From Bos javanicus (taxonomy: Eukaryota; Chordata; Mammalia; Artiodactyla; Bovidae), in the NCBI RefSeq assembly GCF_032452875.1, contig NC_083869.1, positions 122,952,001 through 123,016,000 on the forward strand: 64,000 bases of DNA, given 5' to 3'. The notes under the pieces were generated by a model. It did not search any database. It saw only the letters and a program-made list of their open reading frames with translations, and had not been told where the DNA came from. Positions 53,291 through 62,530 of this stretch are shown piece by piece. Position 1 is the stretch's first letter; every line of letters begins with the position of its first letter. A program made the position numbers and the translations under genes.

Positions 53291-53644
53291 GTGGAGGCCA
53301 GTGCAGAAAGAAAGGTATCGTTATGTGGGCAGAACTGCCTTGTGATGGGGCGGTGGGAGCAGAGACTCTGGTGTCCAAGGCCCTTGGTTCACAGGCCTCC
53401 TCCCCATGGGGGAACCGTGCCTGGTCCTGACCTTCAGTCAGCCTTGGGGGCCTCATCTGAGAAATGGGAGAAGAAGGAACCAGGGGCTGTGGTGCTCCCA
53501 GGGCAGGGGGGACTGGATGGTGCATAGGGTTAGAGGGACCTATGGCTTCAACAGGTTCAGGCCAAGTGACGTCTTGTGGTGGAGGACGAGGGCTTTTGAC
53601 GTGGTGACAGGAAAGAGCAAAGCTCCGTTTGGTGCTTAGAAGGC
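53291..53644. other. Unique sequence
   Basis: No repeat or gene recognised. Confidence 0.4.
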
Positions 53645-53800
53645 CCGGGGCACGTTGACAAGTGCTCCGTATGGACGGTCCTGTTGGCCTCCGAGGAGAC
53701 CAACTTTATAGGTCTTCATCTCTACTTTATAGGTGAAGAGATCGGGGCTCCTAGAGCTTAAGTGACCTTGTGTCCAAGGTCACAGTGCCATAGAATGACC
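53645..53800 (-). mobile_element. MIR SINE remnant
   Basis: 'ctactttataggtgaagaga' and 'ttgtgtccaaggtcacagtg' give the antisense MIR. Confidence 0.65.
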
Positions 53801-53829
53801 AACAAACAGCAGCAGGCAGAGTGGTCACT

Positions 53830-54270
53830 CGAGCAGCTACGCTAGGTCCCGTCACTGGCCTGCTCAGACCCCCAGTGACCCCCCACCACTTGGTTGGCAA
53901 AGCTGAGCTCTGGCTGCGACCTTGGAGGCCCTGCCTGCTTGGCTCTGCCATCTCTCCCCGTGTCCCTCCTGCTTCTCTGCTCACCTCTCACGGGCCCGAG
54001 CTCTCTGCCTGGGTGCCCTCCACCAGTCTCTGCATGGCTGGTCCTTCTTGGGGCCCAGGTCCAAGTTCAGGTGCCGCCCCCCACCCTCCGCCAGGAGCCC
54101 CTCCCTGACGACCCTCAATGGGGGCCCTGTCCCACTGTCCTGTCATCTCAGGGCCTGACGCCTTGCATGCCCCTCCTCACTCTCCCACCGTGAGTGATGA
54201 GCTGGCTTCTTCGTTGGTTATTTGCTCATTGTCTCGCCCTCCGGACTGTGAGAGGGAGGGGGCTACGTGG
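53830..54270 (+). mobile_element. L2 LINE 3' region
   Basis: 'cccagtgaccccccaccact', 'gccaggagcccctccctgac' and 'ccggactgtgagagggaggg' follow L2 over about 0.4 kb. The several + frames here are L2 shadows. Confidence 0.65.
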
Positions 54271-54274
54271 ATCC

Positions 54275-55015
54275 AGTCCCCCTGTTTCCCACGATAGGTG
54301 ATATATGTCATGTTCTCTTTAGCCATTATCCTTTTAACTGTCAATGGATGCATCGATCGATTCTCTATTTCATTTTCCCCGGCTCTACTCTTTATTTCCC
54401 TCCATCTGCCAGATTTAGTTTGCTCTTCTTTTCCTAGTTCCTTGCACATAAAGTTGTTTGTTAGAGATCTCTTTTTTTCTTAACGTAGGCATCTATCTCT
54501 ATAAACTCCACCTTAGTTTTGGTGTGTAGTGTTCCTATTTTTGCCTATTTTCACATTGAAAAGTTTCCTCTTTAATTTCCACTTTGATCCATTGGTTGTT
54601 CAGGGGTGTGCTGTTTAATTTCCACATATTTGTGAATGTCCTAGCTTTCCTTCTGTTGCTGATTTCTAAGTTTCATGCCATTGCGATTGGAAAAGCTATT
54701 TGGGATCACTTCAGTCTTTAAAAATTTGCTCTCTAACCTGGTGTATGTTTCATCTGTACTTGAGAAGAATGTGTGTTTTGCTGCTGGTGAATGTTTTATG
54801 TATGTCTGTTAGGTACATTTGATCTAAAGTACAGTTCAAATCCTTCTTGAGTTTCCTTATTGACTTTCTGTCTGGATGATTTATCTATTGTTGAAAATGG
54901 GATATTGAAGTCTCCTGCTATCATTGTATTGTTGTCTATTTTTCCCTTTAGAACTGCAGGTTTTTGCTGAGTACATTTAGGTGCACTGATGTTGGGTCCA
55001 TATTTATTTCTAGGA
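54275..55015 (-). mobile_element. Old L1 ORF2 endonuclease-region fragment
   Basis: 'ttagccattatccttttaac', 'cctattgactttctgtctgg'-type text ('ttccttattgactttctgtc' at 54855) and 'ggtgcactgatgttgggtcc' are the antisense L1 endonuclease part of ORF2. On the minus strand a short GDFN-containing stretch, an endonuclease hallmark, is visible within frame 54796-55347. Confidence 0.7.
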
Positions 55016-55214
55016 GCCCCTTCCAAGCAGAGTACTGTTGGCTCAATGTCAGTGATGCTGGGGTTGATGTTTCTTGGTGTTGGCCAGGCCACTGGCCTAA
55101 GCCACTTTCTGAGTCTGGTGAAACCTTGGGCATGGTCTGCATCAGTTTCAGTTTGATAAGCCTGGGCTCCCATGCTGGTGTGTCCTGGTGACCACAATAG
55201 GGGCTGCCCTTCAT

Positions 55215-55335
55215 TGTGCCCTATGCAGACGTTGACCCTCATCTTCACAGTATCCTGAGAACTGGGTATTACCAAGTTCATCTGACAGATGAGAAAGCAG
55301 AGGCTCAGGAGGTGATCGGATCTTGGCTGGTATTC
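55215..55335 (-). mobile_element. MIR fragment
   Basis: 'ttcatctgacagatgagaaa' then gcagaggctcaggaggtga is the antisense MIR core. Confidence 0.65.
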
Positions 55336-56245
55336 TCTTTGAGTCACTCCCGTCTTGCCAAGCCCAGCAAAGGACCAACGTGATCATTTGCCTCTGCTAT
55401 TCCGGTCCTGCGGTGTGGAGGGGCTGTTTTGGTAATGACTGTGATACTGCCAACCTCAGCTGGCACCAACATCACCTGTACCTCCTCTGACCTTCTTGTA
55501 GTCTGTGTCCACTGTCCTAGTCTTCAAATGCTGTTTTAAACCATCATCCTCTTGAAACCCCCTGCCCAAGCATAAGTACCATTGCTCCCAGTAACTGACC
55601 CAACTTCCTCCCCATGTGGGAAAATGGAGCTCTGAGACACATACACCTTCTCTCTGTTGATAAATGATTCCATGTGTCCTCAGTCATTCCAGGAGCAGAA
55701 CTGCTTCTTCCTTGTGAAAGGCTAATACCAGCCATCTCCTTGGGTCTGTCTACTTCTGCCTCTGTGGGGGCCTGTCCACAGCAGCATCCCCCCTCTCTCC
55801 TATTGCCTCACCTCATCCAGCTCCACCACCCAAGCCTTCCTTGCAGAGATTTGGAGAGGTGCACAAATCTCCCCACACATGACCTTGAAATAAATCCTTC
55901 CTTTCAAATCCTCCAGCTCCCTGAATCCAGTCCTCCTGCCCATCCACATGCTATTTTCTGGGAGTGTAGGGGGCAGTTATGCCGCAAGAGTCAGTGGGTA
56001 AACGTCCATCCTCCACATCCTCCAGGAGAATGGTGCTGAGGCATCCTCTGTGAGGCCCTTAGTGGGTCCCCAGCAGGACTGTGCCCTGGTACCCACTGCT
56101 GTAACCCACTGATGAACCAAGGCTTCGCTGGCTCTCCTCCTTGCCTTGCTCAGTCTCTCCATGTCCTCACCTGTGACCCTGGGCTCATCTCCCAGATGGG
56201 TGACCAGCATCAGAGTCCTTGTTCAGAGTCTGTTTGGGGGGCCCC
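55336..56245. other. Unique sequence
   Basis: No repeat or gene recognised. Confidence 0.4.
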
Positions 56246-56257
56246 CATCCTAAGACC

Positions 56258-56538
56258 TGGAGAAGGCACTGGCAACCCACTCCAGTACTCTTGCCTGGAA
56301 AATCCCATGGATGGAGGAGCCTGGTAGGCTGCAGTCCATGGGGTCACGAAGAGTCAGACACGACAGAGCGACTTCACTTTCACTTTTCACTTTCATGCAT
56401 CAGAGAAGGAAATGGCAACCCACTCCAGTGTTCTTGCTTGGAGAATCCCAGGGACGACGGAGCCCGGTGGACTGCCGTGTCTGGGGTTGCGCAGAGTTGG
56501 ACACGACTGAAGCGACTTAGCAGCAGCAGCAGCAGCAG
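56258..56538 (+). mobile_element. Bov-A2 (dimeric) SINE with 12-bp TSD and (AGC)n tail
   Basis: Two sense Bov-A units (56258-56375 and 56405-56520) joined by a cactttcacttttcactttc linker. Ends in an AGC repeat. Perfect TSDs catcctaagacc at 56246-56257 and 56539-56550. Confidence 0.95.
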
Positions 56539-56588
56539 CATCCTAAGACCCACACTTGCCCCACCTGCCTCCCCTAGGGAATTCAGTG

Positions 56589-56613
56589 CTCTCTCTCTCT
56601 CTCTCTCTCTCTC
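56589..56613. repeat. (TC)n microsatellite
   Basis: About 12 uninterrupted CT units just downstream of the Bov-A2. Confidence 0.92.
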
Positions 56614-56629
56614 CTCCTTCTCCCTGGCA

Positions 56630-56790
56630 TCTTGTACTGTAGTTCTTGAGGCAGAGCCTCTGTCTCCTGTACCAGACTGTGAGCCCCTTGAGGGTAAAGA
56701 CAAGCTCTTCATCACCTCTATTTCCCCTTCACCTGGCACATCACCCAGCCCATCACTGGTCAAGAAGTTTGCTGAGTGAGAGTGTAAATA
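56630..56790 (+). mobile_element. L2 LINE 3'-end fragment
   Basis: 'ccagactgtgagccccttga' and 'gtttgctgagtgagagtgta' follow the L2 3' end. Confidence 0.65.
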
Positions 56791-57089
56791 AATGGGTAAT
56801 TGATGAGATGAATCTCAAAGGCCCCTAGCCTGGGTGACAGACCTTGTGAAGTGAATTATCCCATCAGTGTGGCCCTCTCAATCCCCTCCTTCTCCTCTCC
56901 CTTCAGGGGGCCTATCTCTGTCCCCTGCCCACCCCCACCCCCCAGAGGTCCTGAGGCCCCTCCCTCTGCCATCAACACCCGTTCTGTCCTCTATAACACC
57001 ATTGTAATCAGTTCTCAGCACCCTGCCTGCCATGAAAAGTTCCCAGACAGGGGAGTGGGTCTCTTGCTGGGAGATTCCAACTCCAGTTA
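56791..57089. other. Unique sequence
   Basis: No repeat or gene recognised. Confidence 0.4.
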
Positions 57090-57440
57090 AATAAAGGTTC
57101 TGGGAACCTGGTGAGATGCTATTATAATGTGACATAATTCAGTGTCACTGTCCAGCATATGTCACATTGGAGGGACGAATTTGTCCCAGCTAGACTCCCG
57201 AGCTCATTCAGAAGTACTCAGAACAACCGCCTGCTGCTTCTAATGTGAACAGCCCCAGGAAATGTTAATTTCTACAAATCAAGTCATTCAGCCCAAGTGC
57301 ATGGAGCTGAGTTTCCAGCAGGAGGAAATAAAATCATTGCTGGGGAAGTGAAGCCGCTGCTGCCAAGCCAAGAGCTCATGGAGACCACGTCCAGTTTTGA
57401 AACCCCTGGGAGAACGGGATGCTCTGAGTACATCCAGAAT
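57090..57440. promoter_or_regulatory. Candidate conserved noncoding block
   Basis: Non-repetitive, AT-balanced sequence with tattataatgtgacataatt, gtcactgtccagcatatgtc, aaatgttaatttc and gaaataaaatcattgctg. No repeat family fits. Constraint is suspected from composition only. Confidence 0.28.
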
Positions 57441-57454
57441 ACCTGGGGAACTCA

Positions 57455-57580
57455 AACTCGGTAACCTGGCTCTGTCGTACACATAAGAAAACTGAGGCGC
57501 TTGGAGGCAAAGGAGAAGCTGCCCAACTCACACGCGGTGAGTCAGTGGCCGACCTGGGACTCAAGTCTGAATCCAAACAA
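57455..57580 (-). mobile_element. MIR fragment
   Basis: 'cacataagaaaactgaggcg' and 'ctgggactcaagtctgaatc' give the antisense MIR. Confidence 0.65.
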
Positions 57581-57663
57581 ATCTGCCACCACTCTCAATT
57601 TCTTAGGAGAGCAGATATATTGGGAATCATGCTGAAACTAAAAACCAGACTAAATAGCAACAG

Positions 57664-57682
57664 AAAAAAAAAAAAAAAAAAA
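57664..57682. repeat. A19 homopolymer
   Basis: Nineteen A. The text to its left is not a recognised retroelement 3' end, so its origin is unclear. Confidence 0.85.
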
Positions 57683-57689
57683 GCCAGCA

Positions 57690-57960
57690 CCCTGGACTGA
57701 CTCAGAGGTTGTGCTGGTCTGGGAATTAGGGCCACTGGGGTCTGGTGCTGGCCCTGACCCCCATTTTCTATGGACACTGGGCAAGTCTATTCCCTTCTCT
57801 GGGCTTCTCTTATGTACAAAATGAAGAGGCTGATGATCTTTAAGGGGTGTCTCAGTTCTGAAAATCTGTCATATTTTGGGCCTCAGTTTCCCCACTCAAG
57901 GGGTAGAAAGCTTCACTTCCAAGGATGCTGTGAGAATCTCGTGATGTCCAGAAGAAGCTC
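57690..57960 (+). mobile_element. MIR SINE remnant(s)
   Basis: 'ggacactgggcaagtctatt', 'cttctctgggcttctcttat' and 'gtacaaaatgaagaggctga' give the sense MIR. A second 'gcctcagtttccccactcaa' follows. Confidence 0.65.
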
Positions 57961-58279
57961 CTTGGATGGTAACCTTAGGAACAGTGTCATCATCACTCCC
58001 ACGTCTGCTGCAAAGTTATGCTGGCCGTAGAGCCAGTTCAACCTTTGAGCTGCTAGAAGGAGTGAAGGGAAACCAGTGTCTCTTCTTCAGGCAGATAGTT
58101 CTCAGACTGGGCTGTAGATCCTGGGGGTCCCAGACCCGCTCCGTATCAGGTGGATCTGAAGCCAGACCCTCTCACCATTCTAGTGAGTGACATGAATCCT
58201 CAAGCTGCCTGCCAGGGGGTCTTGACAGTGCTGGGCTTGGGCATAGAGCTGGGAAGAGGAGGAGGGAAAGGAGAGGGAG
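57961..58279. other. Unique sequence
   Basis: No repeat or gene recognised. Confidence 0.4.
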
Positions 58280-58500
58280 GCTTTATATACCAGAGAAGAA
58301 TCTGGGCTCTAGAATCAAACAGACCTAAGCTCAATGGCTGGCTCATCCCTCAGTATTTGCAGGATTTTGATCAAATCTTTCAACAGTTCTACCGTTCTAA
58401 CCCCAGTATTCACATCTGTTAAATGGCAATGAAAATTCTCTCATATCTAATGCAGGCAAGACACTTAGTTCCATGTCTGGCTAAGGGTAAGTTCTCCATA
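58280..58500 (+). mobile_element. MIR SINE remnant
   Basis: 'ctgggctctagaatcaaaca', 'acctaagctcaatggctggc' and 'cacatctgttaaatggcaat' give the sense MIR, long copy. Confidence 0.75.
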
Positions 58501-59135
58501 TACAGTAGCCAGCAGCAAAGCAGGATTCGTCACTGCACATGTCCAGGGCAAGGTGTTCTTCAGGGAGGGGCTGCAGAATCCACCCTGCAGGACAAATGAA
58601 GAGTGGCGGAAGAGCTTGTCCAAGCCGACGAAGACCTGGAGGACAGATTCCCGGACCACGGAGGGAACAGAGTGCATCATGCTCACGAGAGCAGAGATGA
58701 TTTGTATCTGCTAACAGCAACCTTAACAGAGGAGATTACAGATATGAGTTCATTGAAAGTGGTAATTATAATCATTATTGCAACAGTAAGCTGAAGGCTA
58801 AAGTTCATGTCAACACATCAGTCAGGAAGAAATGCCAATGTCAACCATGATCAAATGACTGTTACGTGTATAAGCAATGCATGTGATGTTAGAGAATTGG
58901 GAGAGCAGATGATGGGGAACCGACCATATAGAGACACCCTGGGCACTCACAGGGGTCGACACTGACATCAAATGAGGCACAGCGGGTGAAACAGCATCCC
59001 CCAAATTCCCCAGTGGGTGAGTGGAGCCCAGACTCCAACCAAGATGTGTGAAGCTGAGGCTCTGACCAGCCGTCAGAGTTGACCAGCACCACGTTTTTAG
59101 GCTGGAGCTCCCCAGGCCTTGATTGTGGCTTCCTT
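58501..59135. other. Unique sequence with protein-like minus frame
   Basis: No repeat fits. The minus frame 58465-58686 (73 codons) is hydrophobic and non-repetitive but partly overlaps a MIR. I do not recognise the product and cannot separate a decayed exon from chance. Confidence 0.35.
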
Positions 59136-59330
59136 TGGGCTTCCCGTGTGGCTCAGCTGATAAAAGAATCTGCCTGTAATGCAGGAGACCTGGGTTTGAT
59201 CTGTGGGTTGGGAAGATCCCTGGAGAAGGGAAAGGCTACCCACCCCAGCGTTCTGGCCTGGAGACTTCCATGGACTGTATAATCTGTGGGGTCTCAAAGA
59301 GTCAGACAGGACTGAGCGACTTTCACTTTA
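59136..59330 (+). mobile_element. Bov-tA SINE
   Basis: Sense copy ('gggcttcccgtgtggctcag' to 'aggactgagcgactttcact'), moderately diverged. Confidence 0.92.
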
Positions 59331-59417
59331 CTTTGCCAGGCCTCGCAGGCTCAGCAAAGGACAGAGCAGCTAAAGCACTTAGGGGTTGGGGGAGGGGACC
59401 TTCTCTGTGGTCCTAAT

Positions 59418-59657
59418 GTGATGGACAGGAAGTTATCAGCAGAGACCTTGTCTGCCGCACAGAAAGATGGATGCACTGAGCCATGGCCTTTCCAGCTCCC
59501 TGGGATTCTGAAATCCTTGCAGGCTTCCCCCTCGGCACCCACCGAAGAAGAGCCCCTCACACCCAGCTGCCCAAGTAGATCTTCCCCAAGTACTGAGGCT
59601 ACAGGGCTGCAGCGAGACCTGGAACTCAAGGATGCACACATTTGTGAATTGGAATAA
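59418..59657 (+). CDS. Doubtful small ORF with coiled-coil-like end
   Basis: A 79-codon frame in non-repeat DNA. The last 18 residues (TGLQRDLELKDAHICELE) resemble a charged coiled-coil segment. It stops at a TAA inside ggaataaaatg, so the stop overlaps an AATAAA. No splice site, family match or codon evidence confirms it. It may be a decayed exon or chance. Confidence 0.15.
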   Translation: MMDRKLSAETLSAAQKDGCTEPWPFQLPGILKSLQASPSAPTEEEPLTPSCPSRSSPSTEATGLQRDLELKDAHICELE

Positions 59658-59680
59658 AATGCCAGCTGAATATTAGTGTT

Positions 59681-59974
59681 TGATTTTCCCTCTTGAGTTA
59701 CTGAGCCATGAAATACCAGTCATTTTACTATGAGAGATGTTACACAGGACAAGTTATTATGTACATATTAATTCAGCTATTCACATGCATGAGGAGGTAG
59801 ACACACACACAGAGAGGACAAAACCCTAAAAGGCTCTTCAGGGCTTAAGAGTCCCAAATTCATCAAAAGTCCTTTTCCTGGCATCCTAAGCCCACCCAGG
59901 AATAATCATTCTAATCTTGTCCCTCCAGCTCCTTTTCTTTCCCTGAAGCTGAGCTTGCCCGGTGGACACCGTCT
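59681..59974. other. Unique sequence
   Basis: A short ACAC/AGAG run lies at about 59801-59817. Nothing else recognised. Confidence 0.4.
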
Positions 59975-60106
59975 TCTGAATGGAAGGCAAGTTTTCACTT
60001 CTCGTGGGTATATTCCTAGCAGCAGAATCTCTGAGTTCTACAGTAATTCTAAGCTTAAGTTTTTGAGGAACTGCCAAACTGCTTTTCACAGTTTTCACCA
60101 TTTTAT

Positions 60107-60148
60107 GGGGCTTCCCTGGTGGCTCAGACAGTAAAGAACCTGCCTGCA
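60107..60148 (+). mobile_element. 42-bp head-only Bov-tA fragment
   Basis: 'ggggcttccctggtggctca' to 'gaacctgcctgca' is only the tRNA-like 5' head of Bov-tA, inside L1 text that is otherwise continuous ('caccattttat' / 'attcccaccaat'). The 3' tail, normally the part always kept, is missing. Confidence 0.85.
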
Positions 60149-60640
60149 TATTCCCACCAATAGTATATGAGGGTTCCCATTTTTCCATATCCTCACTCAC
60201 AATGGCTATTGTCTACTTTTTGCTTATAGTCGTCCTAATGTATAGAAAATGGTATCTCACTGTGGTTTTAGTATTCTTTAATGACTAATGATGTTGAGCA
60301 TCTTTTCATAATCTTATTGGTCATTTGTGTATCTTTTTTAGAGAAATGTCTATTCAAATCCTTAGTACATTTACAAATTGAGTTGTTTGGCTTTTTGTTG
60401 TGGCATGGTAGGCCTTCTTTACATATTCTAGATATAAGTTGCTTATCAGATGCATGATTGGCACAATTTTTTCCTGATTCTATAGTTTGTATTTTCAGTT
60501 TCTTGATGAAGTCCTTTGAAACACAAAAGCCTTTAATTTTGATGATGTCTGACATTTACATTTTGTTTTTAGAACTCTGCTTTTGGTGTCACATCTAAGA
60601 AACTGTTGCCTAATTTAAGCTCATAATGATTTCTGTCTAT

Positions 60641-60850
60641 GTATGTTGTTTAGTTACTAAGTTGTGTCAGACTCTTTGTGACCCCATGGACTATAGCCTA
60701 TCAGGCACCTCTATCTATGGGATTTCCCAGGCAAGAATACTGGGGTGGGTTGCCATTTCCTTCTCCAGGGTATCTTCCCAACTCAGGGATCAAACCCAGG
60801 TCTCCTGCATTGCAGGTGGATTCTTTACCACTGAGTCACCTGGGAAGATC
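60641..60850 (-). mobile_element. Bov-tA SINE with 11-bp TSD
   Basis: Antisense copy in L1. TSDs tttctgtctat (60630-60640) and tttctgcctat (60851-60861), one mismatch. Confidence 0.93.
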
Positions 60851-60885
60851 TTTCTGCCTATATTTAAATCTAATTTTAGCCCTTA

Positions 60886-61095
60886 GTACTTCCCTGGTGG
60901 CTCAGTCGGTAAAGAATCTGCCTGCAATGCAGGAGATGCGGGTTTGATCCCTGGGTTGGGAAGATCCCCTGGAGAAGGAAATGGCAACCCACTCCAGTAT
61001 TCTTGCCTGGAGAATCCCATGGACGGAGGAGTCTGGTGGGCTACAGTCCACGGGGTCGCACACAGTCAGACACATCTGAGCGACTTCACGTTCAC
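60886..61095 (+). mobile_element. Bov-tA SINE with 11-bp TSD
   Basis: Near-consensus sense copy. Perfect TSDs tttagccctta at 60875-60885 and 61096-61106, opposite in orientation to the neighbour only 36 bp away. Confidence 0.95.
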
Positions 61096-61282
61096 TTTAG
61101 CCCTTACATTTAGGCTCATCCACTTTGAGTTAACTTTTGTATATAGTGTGCGACAGGGATCTAATTTTGTTATTTTACATATGGCTAGCCAATAGTCTCA
61201 GCATCATTTGTTTAAAAGACTCCTCCTTCCTCACTCAGTTAATGATCTTATCCTTTTTGAAAATCCGTTCACCATATAGGTA

Positions 61283-62530
61283 GTGCTATATCTGGACTCC
61301 TTCCATAGTCCATCAGGCACTCTATCCATCAGATCTGGGCCCTTAAATCTATTTCTCACTTCCACTGTAGAATTATAAGGGATTTGATTTAGGTCATACC
61401 TGAATGGTCTAGTGGTTTTCCCTACTTTCTTCAATTTCAGTCTGAATTTGGCAATAAGGAGTTCATGGTCTGAGCCACAGTCAGCTCCTGGTCTTGTTTT
61501 TGCTGACTGTATAGAGCTTCTCCATCTTTGGCTGCAAAGAATAAAATCAATCTGATTTTGGTGTTGACCATCTGGTCATGTCCATGTGTAGAGTCTTTTG
61601 TGTTGTCGGAAGAGGGTATTTGCTATGACCAGTGCATTTTTTTTGGCAAAACTCTATTAGTCTTTGCCCTGCTTCATTCCGTATTCCAAGGCCAAATTTG
61701 CCTGTTACTCCAGGTGTTTCTTGACTTCCTACTTTTGCATTCCAGTCCCCTATAATGAAAAGGACATCTGTTTTGGGTGTTAGTTCTAAAAGGTCTTATA
61801 GGTCTTCATAGAACGTTCATCTTCAGCTTCTTCAGCATTACTGGTTGGGGCATAGACTTGGATTACTGTGATATTGAATGGTTTGCCTTGGAAACGAACA
61901 GAGATCATTCTGTTGTTTTTGAGATTGCATCCAAGTACTGCATTTTGGACTCTTTTGTTGACCATGATGGCTACTCCATTTCTTTTGAGGGATTCCTGCC
62001 TGCAGTAGTAGATATAACGGTCATCTGAGTTAAATTCACCTATTCCAGTCCATTTCAGTTTGCTGATTCCTAGAATGTTGACGTTCACTCTTGCCATCTC
62101 TTGTTTGATCACTTCCAATTTGCCTTGATTCATGGACCTAACATTCGAGGTTCCTATGCAATATTGCTCTTTACAGCATCAGACCTTGCTTCTATCACCA
62201 GTCACATCCACAGCTGGGTATTCTTTTTGCTTTGGCTCCAACCCTTCATTCTTTCTGGAGTTATTTCTCCACTGATCTCCAGTAGCATATTGGGCCCCTG
62301 CTGACCTGGGGAGTTCCTCTTTCAGTATCCTATCATTTTGCCTTTTCATACTGTTCATGGGGTTCTCAAGGCAAGAATACTGAAGTGGTTTGCCATTCCC
62401 TTCTCCAGTGGACCACATTCTATCAGATCTCACCATCATGACCTGCCCGTCTTGGGTTGCCCCACGGGCATGGCTTAGTTTCATTGAGTTAGACAAGGCT
62501 GTGGTCCTAGTGTGATTAGATTGACTAGTT
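61283..62530 (-). mobile_element. BovB LINE, inverted 5' part (endonuclease region)
   Basis: On the minus strand this reads the BovB 5' region and the apurinic-type endonuclease domain. It starts near 62530 and ends near 61283 within a stretch like VRNRFKGPDLMDRVPDGLW. The + sense BovB that follows at 62531 picks up the element about 80-90 bp further along. Together they form one element with its 5' half flipped. Confidence 0.88.
61786..62133 (-). pseudogene. BovB endonuclease domain, broken
   Basis: A 115-codon frame covering the N-terminal half of the BovB endonuclease, which nicks target DNA to prime reverse transcription. The segment ILGISKLKWTG (about residues 20-30) has Lys where I expect the catalytic Glu. 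The frame ends early and the rest of the domain continues in other phases (down to 61231-61434). Not functional. Confidence 0.8.

Larger units (their letters stand above)
59975..61282 (-). mobile_element. Old L1 ORF2 3' region, split by three SINE pieces
   Basis: Antisense L1: 'gggtatattcctagcagcag', 'tgatgttgagcatcttttca', 'gcctttaattttgatgatgt' and 'ttagcccttacatttaggct' (61.1 kb) in order, fading out near 61280. Minus frame 60268-60555 carries NRHFSKKDTQM of ORF2p. Interrupted at 60107, 60641 and 60886. The BovB at 61283 appears inserted into it, so L1 text should resume beyond the window. Confidence 0.75.

Noticed and set aside
54796..55347. Minus frame of 183 codons
   Set aside because: Part is old L1 endonuclease sequence and part is MIR and unique DNA read through by chance.
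56219..56779. Plus frame of 186 codons
   Set aside because: Reads through a Bov-A2 SINE, its AGC tail and a TC microsatellite.
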